Assembly (NCBI GenBank): GCA_963728835.1
Contig: CAVSKZ010000002.1
Coordinates: 1,178,001-1,242,000, forward strand
DNA from: VRUE01 sp963728835
GTDB lineage: Bacteria; Actinomycetota; Thermoleophilia; Solirubrobacterales; 70-9
Length of the DNA: 64,000 bases
Reading direction: 5' to 3'
Shown one piece after another: positions 17,886-28,800 of the stretch. The notes beneath the pieces are model-generated. The model did no database searches. It saw only the letters and a list, made by a program, of their open reading frames with translations, and was not told where the DNA came from. Each line of letters starts with the position of its first letter. Position 1 is the first letter of the stretch. Made by a program: the position numbers and the translations under genes.

Positions 17886-20800
17886 GTGAGAGTTCTTCGT
17901 TTTGGTTCGGTCGGAATGTCATCGGTTCTTGCCGCACTCCTCCTTTGTGCCGGCTCGGCGTGGGCTGCAGGGCTCATCGAGCCGAGGCCCTCCCTCCAGC
18001 CGCCCTCCGCCGTGCACAGGGCGACCGACGACCAAAAGCCCGCCGACAACCGCATCCCCGGCCACTACATCGTCATCCTCAAGGGTTCCGTCGAGCACCC
18101 CGGGGCCGTCGCCGAAGCCCAGGCCGAGAGTCGCGACGGCGAGCTCGGCTTCGTCTACCGGCACGGGATCAAGGGATACTCGGTCTCGGATCTCTCCAAG
18201 AGCGACGTGGAATCGCTCAGGGGGGATCCTCGCGTCAAGTTCGTCGAGCCTGACCGCAAGGTGGAAGCCACTGCGCAGACCACCCCCAACGGGGTCAAGC
18301 GCATCGGCGCCGCCACTAACCCCGCCCTCGACATCGATCAGACCGACGACGTGCGAATCGATGCCGACGTGGCGGTGATCGACACCGGCATCGACTACAC
18401 CCATCCCGACTTGAATGTCGCCGGGCGTACCAACTGCGTTCCATCGAACGAAGACCCCGAAGGGTCCGAATGGAATGTCGAATTCTGCGTTGACAACAGC
18501 GGTGTCGATGCCCAAGGCCACGGCACCCACGTCGCCGGCACGGTCGGCGCCCTCGACAACGGCATCGGCGTGGTCGGGGTGGCCCCGGGAGCGCGTCTAT
18601 GGGGGGTGCGGGCCCTCAACAACGAAGGTTTCGGCGCTACCTCCTGGGTCATCGCCGGGATCAACTGGGTAACGGCCCATGCTTCACAAGTCGAGGTTGC
18701 GAACATGAGCCTTTCCGGTTACGGTCGTTCCCCCGCTCAGGAAGCGGCGATCAAAGCCTCGGTTGAAGCCGGCGTTGTCTACGTCGTCGCCGCGGGCAAC
18801 AACAGCGTCAACGCCACCGCGTACACCCCGGCCAACGACCCCAACGTGATCACCGTCTCCGCTCTGGCTGACTCCGACGGCAAAGCGGGCGGTACCGGTG
18901 GGAACTGCGCGGGCAAAGACGACAACCTGGCCACATTCAGCAACTGGGGCGCCGACGTGGAGATCGCGGCGCCGGGGACCTGTATCCACTCGACGCTGCC
19001 GGTTGGCGGCTCTGAACTGGGCGCCAACTACGGCAGCCTGAACGGCACCTCGATGGCCTCCCCCCACGTCGCCGGGGCAGCGGCCGTCCTCGCAGCCAAA
19101 TCCAATCCAAACTCGAAAGCCGACGTCGAAGCGATTCGCCAGACGCTGACCGACGACGCGAGCTTGGGATGGGAAGACAGCATGGGGGACGGACGATTCG
19201 AGCCGCTCCTCTACCTGGGGGCGGAACCGCTGAAAACGCTCGAAGTGGGGACCGGCGGCTGGTCCACCGACGCAACTAAAGGGACGACCCTCACCGGAGC
19301 GATCAACCCGCGTGGTCAGAAAGCCGAATACCGCTTTGAATACGGACCGACCACCTCCTACGGCAGCAGCGCGCCTGCCTCGCCAGGAGTCAAAGAAGGC
19401 AAATACGCGGCGCTCAGCCAATCGCTCTCGAGCCTCGAACTGGGCAAGACCTACCACTACCGCCTCTCGGCGACGACGACAAGCGGCACCGTCTACGGAA
19501 AAGACAGGACGTTCACTCCCTCGCTGTGGAGCAAGCAGGCGCCAAGCGGCGTGCAGAGCTCCGAATTCGAAAACCTCTACGGCGTCTCTTGCCCGACGGA
19601 CACGATGTGCATGGCAGTCGGCTGGCGCTACAACGTGAACGAACCGCCCTGGAACATCATCTTCTCCTACGAGCTCTCGGAAGGGAAATGGAGCTACGTC
19701 CCGATGCCGATCCCGGCTGGCGGCTCTTTCCCTAGCATCGAAAGCATCTCCTGTAAGTCAGCTACCTCCTGCATCGCGGTAGGCAAGGTGCAGATGGCAA
19801 ACCAGGTGGTCGTTCCTTTGGCTGAGAGCTGGGACGGCAGCAAATGGACGATCCAGTCGATTCCCGCCCCTGCCACCGAAGCCACGCTTCCCTACGCACA
19901 CCTCGAAGACGTCTCCTGCGCCTCGGCCAGCGAATGCACGGCTGTGGGCTACTTCAAGGCCGTCAATGTCGGCCTCGAACTCCCGGCATGGCAGACCTAT
20001 GTCGCACGATGGAAAGGGGGCAGTTGGAGCAATTCCTATCCGCTGGCACCTGGTTCCGGCTTCTTGGAAAGCATCTCCTGCACCTCGGCCAGCTTCTGCG
20101 CTGCAACCGCCGGAAGTTTGCTGATGACCTGGAACGGCTCGAGTTGGAGCTCACAGGAAGTGGGCCCGGAAGTCTATCGGGATGTCTCTTGTACGTCTCA
20201 ATCCTTTTGCTTGGCCGTCAGTCCTGAGTTGACCATTGGGACTTGGGATGGTACGCAATGGACGACGGCGAAACGCGCAAAAGAAGAATCTCTCTTGACC
20301 CAGGAAACCTCCCTCATGAATGTCGCCTGTCTATCGCCAAGCGATTGCGTCGCCTCTGGGTATTCTTACTTCCCGACGATCCCGACGGGCGGGAGCGGTA
20401 CCTATGCGCTGACCCCAGCCACCGAAGCTTGGAACGGCACCGAGATGCGGCCACAGGCTGCTCCGCGTGAAACGAATGAATTCGGGGGCTATACGAACCT
20501 GGACTGCAGCCCGTCGCACACGTGTGTTGCGGTAGGCATAACCGTGGGGGAAAAGCAAAGACAGTTGATCGCCTCCATGCCCGACCGCCGCCCGACCGCT
20601 ACCACCGAAGCCCCAACCGGCGTGGGCGCCAGCAAGGCGACTCTGCGTGGCAGCGTCAACCCCACTGGCGTCGCGACGAGCTATCGCTTCGAATGGGGCA
20701 CGAGCGCCGCTTACGGCAACAGCGCCCCAGCCTCGCCGAAAGCGATCGGAGCGGGTACGAAAGGCGTGGAAGCCAGCGAGTCGCTGACGGGCCTAACGCC

Positions 20801-23640
20801 TGAAACCACCTACCACTATCGCCTGGTCGCGGAAAGCGAAGGCGGCGCCGCCAAGGGCGAAGATCAGACCTTCACCACACCAGCCGTTGCGGTCACCGAA
20901 CCAGCATCCGGTGTGGGTCTCAGCGCAGCGAAGCTCAACGGCAAGGTGGAACCGAGCGGCATCGCAACCAGCTACCAGTTTGAATACGGGACAACGACCT
21001 CCTACGGATCGAAAGCGCCGGCGTCGGCGAAAAGCATTGGCTCCGGGATGGGGTACGTATCCGTGGGGCAGACAGTCGAAGCTCTCAAAGCCGCGACCAC
21101 CTACCACTATCGGATGGTAGCGACGAACTCCCAGGGGACCTTCTACGGCAAAGATGCAACCTTCACCACGGCCGCCCCCCTGCACTGGTTCGCCTGCGCC
21201 GAACAGACCGGTGGCCGCTTCTCGAACAGCAAATGCTCCACAGAGAGCTTGCCGTGGAAATGGGAATCGCTGAAACTCAAAGAAGGCGAAAAAACCAACG
21301 TCACGGCCAAAGGCAACCCGATCGCCTTCAGCTCCTCGATCGGCGGCTTCGGCGGCTCCTTCTCCTGCGCAACGGCGCTCAGCGCCGCCTCGCTTGAAAA
21401 CCCCAGCGGCGGCGCCAACGGGATCGGCAACGCCGAAATCGCCTTCAGCGCCTGCAAAGGCGAAGGCGGCTGGTCGAGCCTGCAAAGTCACGCCGGGCTC
21501 AGCCGTGGCCTCGAAACTGGAACTGGCCACGATCGATGGCAAAACCTATGCCCTGCTCTCGCCCAAAGAAGGGACGACCTTCTACAACGTCACCTTCGCC
21601 GAATGCAGCGTCGCCGGCACCTACAAACTCGTCGGCACTCTCAGGGGCTTTTACTCCAATGCCAACTCGCAGATCGAATTCAACGCCGAAAGCACCGCCG
21701 AAGGGCTGAGGGTGGGCAGCCCCGTCGGCCCGAAAGTGACCGCGGTCGGCTCGGTCGGGCTGGAAACGAGCGCCGGGGGATACCTCAAGGCCCTCGCCCA
21801 GCCGGTCGTTAGCACCGGCGCGGCGACCTCGGTCAAACCGAGCGAAGCGACGTTGAACGGCACCGTCAATCCCGAAGGCGCCGATACCCACTACCAGTTC
21901 GAATACGGCAAAACGACCTCCTACGGGCAGACGGCTCCGGCCGTGGCCAAAAACGTCGGCGAAGGGCTGACCGACGTCGAAGTCGCCGAGACGATCGCCG
22001 GCCTGGTGCCCGGGACCCAGTACCACTACCGGCTGATTGCGAGCAATGGCACGACCACCTCCTACGGCCTCAACAAAACCTTCACCACCACAGCCGCCCC
22101 CCTGCACTGGTTCGCCTGCACCGAACAGACCGGCGGCAAATATTCGAACAGCAAATGCGCCACCGAAGGCATCCCCAACAAATGGGAATCGCTGAAACTC
22201 AAAGAAGGCGAAAAAGTCAACATCACCGCGAAAGGCAACCCGATCGCCTTCACCTCCTCGATCGGCGGCTTGGGCGGCTCCTTCTCCTGCGCAACGGCGC
22301 TCAGCGCCGCCTCGCTTGAAAACCCCAGCGGCGGCGCCAACGGGATCGGCAACGCCGAAATCGCCTTCAGCGCCTGCAAAGGCGAAGGCGGCTGGTCGAG
22401 CTGCAAAGTCACGCCCGGCTCGGCCGTGGCCTCGAAACTGGAACTGGCAACCCTGGAAGGCAAAACCTATGCCCTGCTCTCCCCCAAAGAAGGGACGACC
22501 TTCTACAACGTCACCTTCGCCGAATGCAGCGTCGCCGGCACCTACAAACTCGTCGGCACTCTCAGGGGCTTTTACTCCAATGCCAACTCGCAGATCGAAT
22601 TCAACGCCGAAAGCACCGCCGAAGGGCTGAGGGTGGGCAGCCCCGTCGGCCCGAAAGTGACCGCGGTCGGCTCGGTCGGGCTGGAAACGAGCGCCGGGGG
22701 ATACCTCAAGGCCCTCGCCCAGCCGGTCGTTAGCACCGGCGCGGCGACCTCGGTCAAACCGAGCGAAGCGACGTTGAACGGCACCGTCAATCCCGAAGGC
22801 GCCGATACCCACTACCAGTTCGAATACGGCAAAACGACCTCCTACGGGCAGACGGCTCCGGCCGTGGCCAAAAACGTCGGCGAAGGGCTGACCGACGTCG
22901 AAGTCGCCGAGACGATCGCCGGCCTGGTGCCCGGGACCCAGTACCACTACCGGCTGATTGCGAGCAATGGCACGACCACCTCCTACGGCCTCAACAAAAC
23001 CTTCACCACCACAGCCGCCCCCCTGCACTGGTTCGCCTGCACCGAACAGACCGGCGGCAAATATTCGAACAGCAAATGCGCCACCGAAGGCATCCCCAAC
23101 AAATGGGAATCGCTGAAACTCAAAGAAGGCGAAAAAGTCAACATCACCGCGAAAGGCAACCCGATCGCCTTCACCTCCTCGATCGGCGGCTTGGGCGGCT
23201 CCTTCTCCTGCGCAACGGCGCTCAGCGCCGCCTCGCTTGAAAACCCCAGCGGCGGCGCCAACGGGATCGGCAACGCCGAAATCGCCTTCAGCGCCTGCAA
23301 AGGCGAAGGCGGCTGGTCGAGCTGCAAAGTCACGCCCGGCTCGGCCGTGGCCTCGAAACTGGAACTGGCAACCCTGGAAGGCAAAACCTATGCCCTGCTC
23401 TCCCCCAAAGAAGGGACGACCTTCCTCAACTTCACCCTGGCCGAATGCGCCGTCTCCGGCACCTACAAACTCGTAGGCACCCTGAGGGGCTTTTACTCCA
23501 ATGCCAACTCGAAGATCGAATTCAACGCCGAAAGCACCGCCGAAGGGCTGAGGGTGGGCAGCCCCGTCGGCCCGAAAGTGACCGCGGTCGGCTCGACCGG
23601 GCTGGAAACGAGCGCGGGGGGATACATCAAGGGGCAATGA
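17886..23640 (+). CDS. secreted subtilisin-like (S8) protease with FN3-type modules, frameshifted near 21478
   Basis: About 1917 residues if one extra C near 21478 is ignored. Order of parts: signal peptide, I9-type propeptide (HYIVILKGSVEHPG), S8 domain with Asp166 (VIDTGIDYTHPD), His212 (GHGTHVAG) and Ser389 (GTSMASPHVAG), an FN3-like module (YRFEYGPTTSYG), a propeller-like part with repeated VSC/ISC-T/S-x-x-x-C motifs, then FN3 modules alternating with about 215-residue domains that begin PLHWFAC and end near TSAGGY. The last two FN3+PLHWFAC units are a near-identical 921-base tandem duplication. Only the first copy carries the extra base (GAGCCTGC versus GAGCTGC). GTG 17886 was chosen for the signal peptide and the GGGGGGAAAA upstream. 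The catalytic triad is intact, so the protease part should be active. Confidence 0.75.
21570..23411 (+). repeat. 921-base tandem duplication within the S8 protease gene
   Basis: Bases 21570-22490 and 22491-23411 are almost identical and keep frame (307 codons). Each unit holds the end of one PLHWFAC domain, one FN3 module and most of the next PLHWFAC domain. Similarity fades after about 23420 and is patchy before about 21300, consistent with recent duplication or gene conversion. Confidence 0.85.
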
Positions 23641-23651
23641 GGAGGTCGAAC

Positions 23652-23690
23652 TTGGACAGCGCAAGGGAAGTCACGGCGGAGTTCGAGTAG
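23652..23690 (+). pseudogene. remnant of an InlB-repeat gene 3' end
   Basis: Right after the protease stop, a short frame encodes SAREVTAEFE and a stop, matching the closing residues SEAREVTAEFG of the gene ending at 16467. The DNA GCAAGGGAAGTCACGGCGGA is the same in both places. It is the relic of a deleted or recombined InlB-repeat gene. Confidence 0.5.
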
Positions 23691-23790
23691 GTACGCTGGC
23701 GTTGGAAACATCTTGGTTCTCGAAGCGCGTGGACGTCAGAATCACGCGCAGAGCGATGGTGTTTCTGCAATCGCAAGCCAGGGAGGAACT

Positions 23791-24603
23791 ATGCGGCAAG
23801 GGGGTTGGAGATCGAGCTACGCCAATTTCAGCTCGGTTTCTGTGCTCGTCTTCGCTCTTGCACTGCTGAGCGCAGCCTCCCTCGCCATTGCCGCCACGGT
23901 CCAGCAGGGCAACCTCCGCATAACTGTTTTGGCCCAGCTGAAGCCCTACAAGCTTCCCAGGGCCGAGCCGGCCCCGATCGCCGTCTTCGTCGCCGGGCAC
24001 CTGCAGAACCCCGCCGGGGGCATCCCCCCGCAGCTGCAGCGGATGACGATCCGCGTCAACCGCCACGGCCTCCTGCAGTCCAGGGGCCTTCCTGCCTGTC
24101 AGGTCCCCCAGATCCAACCCGGCTCCACCGAACGGGCGCTGGAGCGCTGCGGCGATGCCCTGATCGGCTCCGGGCGCTTCTGGGCCAACATCGTCCTCCC
24201 AGACCAGGGCGCCTACCCGACCCAGGGGCGCCTTTTGATCTTCAACGGGAGAAGGAAGGGGCGTCCGGCGATCCTCGCCCACATCTTCACCAGCCACCCC
24301 TTCAACTCCTCATTCGTCATCCCCTTCTCGATCAAGCGGATCTCCGTGGGGCCATACGGAACCGAGCTGAAGGCATCACTCCCACAGGCCCTGGGCACCT
24401 GGGGCTACCTGGACCGGATCAAGCTCACCCTGCGGCGCAAATACACCTACCGCGGAAGACAGCTCTCCTACTTCAACGCCGCCTGCCCGGCCCCCGGCAC
24501 AGCCAAGCGCACCTCCTTCCCGCTCGCCTACGCCAGCTTCGAGTTCGCGGGAAGGCCCGACATGGGGGCGACCGTGAACAAGACCTGCGGGGTGAGCGAA
24601 TGA
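23791..24603 (+). CDS. secreted protein of unknown function
   Basis: A 270-residue protein with an N-terminal signal or anchor (VSVLVFALALLSAASLAIAA). I do not recognise the family. The mature part has IPPQLQRMTIRVNRHG, a cysteine-containing loop (GLPACQVPQIQPGST), ERCGDALIGSG and a final NKTCGVSE. The theme of granular LP/IPP motifs followed by a cysteine recalls the protein at 11099, so it may be a single-module relative. ATG 23791 follows GGGAGGAA; upstream in-frame sequence lacks features of a protein. It is separated by only 19 bases from the next gene, suggesting an operon. Confidence 0.6.
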   Translation: MRQGGWRSSYANFSSVSVLVFALALLSAASLAIAATVQQGNLRITVLAQLKPYKLPRAEPAPIAVFVAGHLQNPAGGIPPQLQRMTIRVNRHGLLQSRGLPACQVPQIQPGSTERALERCGDALIGSGRFWANIVLPDQGAYPTQGRLLIFNGRRKGRPAILAHIFTSHPFNSSFVIPFSIKRISVGPYGTELKASLPQALGTWGYLDRIKLTLRRKYTYRGRQLSYFNAACPAPGTAKRTSFPLAYASFEFAGRPDMGATVNKTCGVSE

Positions 24604-24622
24604 GAGAGAACGGAGGAAAAGG

Positions 24623-25684
24623 ATGAGGACCGCGACGACGTTGGCTGCCATGGCGCTCTTGGCAGCACTGGCCCCCTCGGCCGGGGCCACCTATGACCCG
24701 GTAGGAGGGGGTACCACCAAGCTGACCCTCGATCCCTCCTTCTCCTCCTTCCTGAAGGGCAACGGGATCTCCCTCACCGCCACCGCAGGCGCCAAGCGCA
24801 AGGGCAAGGCGATCACCCTCCCCGTCAGGGAAGGCAACGTCGACCCGACCCTGGGCAAAGGCGAGATCGGCAACGAAGGCACGATCGCCTTCACCGCCGA
24901 AGGCAAGAGCGTCCCCCTGCGAAACGTCACGGTCAAAACCAAGCAGGCGACCCTGATTGCCAAAGTGGGGGGAGGACAACTCAAGGTCGCCACCTCCGCC
25001 AAGCGCTCCTCGGCCCGAAGCGGCTTCGGCACCAAGTACTCCGCAAAGCAGCTGAAGCTGACCGCCAAGGTCGCCACCCGGCTCAACAAGAAGCTGCGGC
25101 CGCGGGCTCTCTTCACGAAGGGCCAGGTGATCGGCATGCTCTCCTCAAACGCCCAGCCCCGCCTGGCGACGATCCTTCCCCAGGGCCGCGCCACCTTCGT
25201 CTTCGACCCGGTCTTTGCGGCGAAGCTCGACGCCCACTTCGTCTCCCTCAACCCGATCTTCCCCGCCGAACACGTGGGGCCGACCTTCACCTTCCCGATC
25301 ATCGGGGGTTCCCAGTTGGCACCGGATGGATCAGAAGGGACGTTGAGGACGGGCGGCCAAGTCGAAATGCTGCAACTGCACGCCGGCCAGGTCTTCTGGA
25401 ACGAACTCTGGCTCGACATGGCCACGAGGGTCGACAGCGCCGAAGTGGAGATCCTGCCCATCCCGGCCTTCCCGGGCAAGCTGGGGCGGATCGGCGTCCT
25501 TGACCTCGGCGTTGCTTCCATCGCCTCAGCCCCCCAGGCGCGGACGATCTCCGTCCAAGGGGCTCCTCTCACCCTGCAGGCTCAGGCAGCCTCCCAGCTG
25601 AACGAGGCCTTCGCCGAAGGCAAAGGGGACTTCAGCGCGGGGGAGACGGTCGGGACGCTGAGCTTTACGGCGGTGGGGCAGTAG
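24623..25684 (+). CDS. secreted protein, weakly HtaA-like
   Basis: A 353-residue exported protein with a short signal peptide (TTLAAMALLAALAPSAGA). It appears to hold two related beta-rich halves, each beginning near KLTLDPSFSSFLKGNG and RATFVFDPVFAAKLDAH. The pattern of a D-P-x-F start, PVREGNVDPTLGKGEI and a later GTIAFTAEGKSV loosely recalls HtaA-type domains of actinobacterial surface proteins, but no haem-binding residues can be picked out. ATG 24623 follows GGAGGAAAAGG. It lies directly behind the unknown secreted gene at 23791 and is probably co-transcribed with it. Confidence 0.55.
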   Translation: MRTATTLAAMALLAALAPSAGATYDPVGGGTTKLTLDPSFSSFLKGNGISLTATAGAKRKGKAITLPVREGNVDPTLGKGEIGNEGTIAFTAEGKSVPLRNVTVKTKQATLIAKVGGGQLKVATSAKRSSARSGFGTKYSAKQLKLTAKVATRLNKKLRPRALFTKGQVIGMLSSNAQPRLATILPQGRATFVFDPVFAAKLDAHFVSLNPIFPAEHVGPTFTFPIIGGSQLAPDGSEGTLRTGGQVEMLQLHAGQVFWNELWLDMATRVDSAEVEILPIPAFPGKLGRIGVLDLGVASIASAPQARTISVQGAPLTLQAQAASQLNEAFAEGKGDFSAGETVGTLSFTAVGQ

Positions 25685-25860
25685 GGGCGCGGATTCGGTG
25701 AGGCTTGACATTGGTGATCCGGTATGTCCTAATTCGTTGGCCTGGAGATTCAGACATTCTTATTTCTGGGTATTGGGAAATCGGGAGACGGGCAGCGCTC
25801 GCTTGCTGCTGGGATAACGCCGACAGGGATTCGGTCGGCAGGGGATTCAAGGAGGGGGAG

Positions 25861-28800
25861 ATGCAACGAGCGAAGCAGCATCGGGGACGTTGGGTGATTC
25901 CTGCCCTGGCCGCAGCGACCTTCATTCTCGCCTTCGCGTTCCCGGCTCTGGCCGCCGCCGACTTCCAGCTGACGGTTGAAACGAACGGCACCGGCACCGG
26001 CACGGTCAAATGCTCGGTCGAAGGGGGGCCGGTCGAAGCCTGCGACGCCGAATACGCCGAAGGCACCGAACTGGCGCTGATCCCGGAAGCCGGGGCAAGC
26101 TCGGAATTCATCGAATTCTCCGGCGACTGCGGCCCGCTTGCCTGCGAACTCCTGATGGACGAAGCCCACACCGCCATCGCGACCTTCGACCTGGAACCGG
26201 GGGCGGTCGAATACCCGCTCACGATCTCCAAAGCCGGCAGCGGCACCGGCACGGTGCAGTGCGAAGTCGAAGGCGGCCCGATCGGGTCCTGCGCGGCCGA
26301 ATACCCGGAAGGCACCGAACTGACCGTGCTTGCCGAGGCGGACCTGGGCTCCAAATTCACCGGCTTCTCGGGCGCCTGCTCTGGCTCGAGCTGCGAACTG
26401 ACGATGTCCGCGGCCAAATCGGTCACCGCGACGTTCGACCTCGAGGCGGCGCCCGAATTCGCCCTCACGGTCACCAAAGCCGGCAGCGGGACGGGCACCG
26501 TCCTCTGCGAAGCGGCGGAAGGCCCCGAAGCCTGCAAAGCCAAATACCCCGAAGGCACCGAGGTGGCACTGCTGCCCACGGCCGACTCGGGCTCCAGCTT
26601 CGCCGGCTTCTCGGGCGCCTGCAGCGGGCCGACCTGCACCCTGACGATGGACGCGGCGAAGTCGGTCACGGCGACGTTCAACGCCGAAGCGACGCCTGAA
26701 TTCACCCTGACCGTCAACAAAGCCGGCACCGGCACCGGCACCGTCCAGTGCAAAGTGGGGGCCGGCTCCCCCGGAGCCTGCGCGGCCAAATACCCCTCAG
26801 GCACCTCGTTGACCCTGATCGCCACCGCCAACGGCGACTCCGAATTCGCCGGCTACAGCGCCGGCACCGGCTCGATCAGCTGCACCGGCACCGGCGACTG
26901 CTCCTTCACGCTCAACGCCAACAGCTCGGTCACCGCCACCTTCAACCTCAAACCGGTCACGGAATTCACCCTGACCGTCAACAAAGCCGGCACCGGCACC
27001 GGCACCGTCCAGTGCAAAGTGGGGGCCGGCTCCCCCGGAGCCTGCGCGGCCAAATACCCCTCAGGCACCTCGTTGACCCTGATCGCCACCGCCAACGGCG
27101 ACTCCGAATTCGCCGGCTACAGCGCCGGCACCGGCTCGATCAGCTGCACCGGCACCGGCGACTGCTCCTTCACGCTCAACGCCAACAGCTCGGTCACCGC
27201 CACCTTCAACCTCAAACCGGTCACGGAATTCACCCTGACCGTCAACAAAGCCGGCACCGGCACCGGCACCGTCCAGTGCAAAGTCGGGGCCGGCTCCCCC
27301 GGAGCCTGCGCGGCCAAATACCCCTCAGGCACCTCGCTGACCCTGATCGCCACCGCCAACGGCGACTCCGAATTCGCCGGCTACAGCGCCGGCACCGGCT
27401 CGATCAGCTGCACCGGCACCGGCGACTGCTCCTTCACGCTCAACGCCAACAGCTCGGTCACCGCCACCTTCAACCTCAAACCGGTCACGGAATTCACCCT
27501 GACCGTCAACAAAGCCGGCACCGGCACCGGCACCGTCCAGTGCAAAGTCGGGGCCGGCTCCCCCGGAGCCTGCGCGGCCAAATACCCCTCAGGCACCTCG
27601 TTGACCCTGATCGCCACCGCCAACGGCGACTCCGAATTCGCCGGCTACAGCGCCGGCACCGGCTCGATCAGCTGCACCGGCACCGGCGACTGCTCCTTCA
27701 CGCTCAACGCCAACAGCTCGGTCACCGCCACCTTCAACCTCAAACCGGTCACCGAATTCACCCTGACCGTCAACAAAGCCGGCACCGGCACCGGCACCGT
27801 CCAGTGCAAAGTCGGGGCCGGCTCCCCCGGAGCCTGCGCGGCCAAATACCCCTCAGGCACCTCGCTGACCCTGATCGCCACCGCCAACGGCGACTCCGAA
27901 TTCGCCGGCTACAGCGCCGGCACCGGCTCGATCAGCTGCACCGGCACCGGCGACTGCTCCTTCACGCTCAACGCCAACAGCTCGGTCACCGCCACCTTCA
28001 ACCTCAAACCGGTCACGGAATTCACCCTGACCGTCAACAAAGCCGGCACCGGCACCGGCACCGTCCAGTGCAAAGTCGGGGCCGGCTCCCCCGGAGCCTG
28101 CGCGGCCAAATACCCCTCAGGCACCTCGCTGACCCTGATCGCCACCGCCAACGGCGACTCCGAATTCGCCGGCTGGTCGGGTAGCTGCTCTGGGACCGGC
28201 AGCTGCGCCTTGACGATGAACGCCGCCAAATCGGTCACGGCGACGTTCAATCTCAAACCGGTTGCCGAATTCACCCTGACCGTCAACAAAGCCGGCACCG
28301 GCACGGGCACCGTCAAATGCAAAGTGGGGGCCGGATCACCCGGGGCATGTGCGACCAAATACCCCTCGGGCACCGCCTTGACGCTGATCGCCGAAGCCAG
28401 TGCCGGGTCTGAATTCGCCGGCTGGTCCGGCGGGGGCTGCTCTGGGACCGGCAGTTGCGCCTTGACGATGAACGCCGACAAGACGGTCACCGCGACCTTC
28501 AACCTCAAACCGGTGGCCGTCGAGTACGCCCTGGCGATCGAAAAGATCGGCACGGGCACCGGCACGGTGAAAAGCTCTCCCGCCGGCATCGACTGCGGGC
28601 CGGTCTGTGAGTTCGACTTCGCCGACGAGACCAAAGTCACGCTCACCGCGACCCCCGACGAAGGCTCTGCCTTCGACCACTGGACCGGCAGCGGCTGCAA
28701 CAAAGGGACCTGCGTTGTGACGATGAGCAGGGCGCGGACGGTCAAAGCCGTCTTCGACGCGGTCGGCGAGCGCACGCTCACGGTCTCCAAGGCCGGCACC

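Noticed and set aside
21499..23664. A 721-codon open frame on the minus strand through the protease duplication
   Set aside because: It is the antisense shadow of the duplicated FN3/PLHWFAC coding sequence; high GC and codon bias keep the opposite strand open, and the product is Gly/Phe/Arg-rich nonsense.
26698..28017. Regular repeats as a possible CRISPR array
   Set aside because: Units are 264 bases, contiguous and protein-coding, without spacers.
26748..28184. A 478-codon plus-strand frame rich in RHRHRP-like and LRGQIPLRH-like repeats
   Set aside because: It is the +1 shadow of the 264-base InlB-repeat array; no start signal or recognisable fold.
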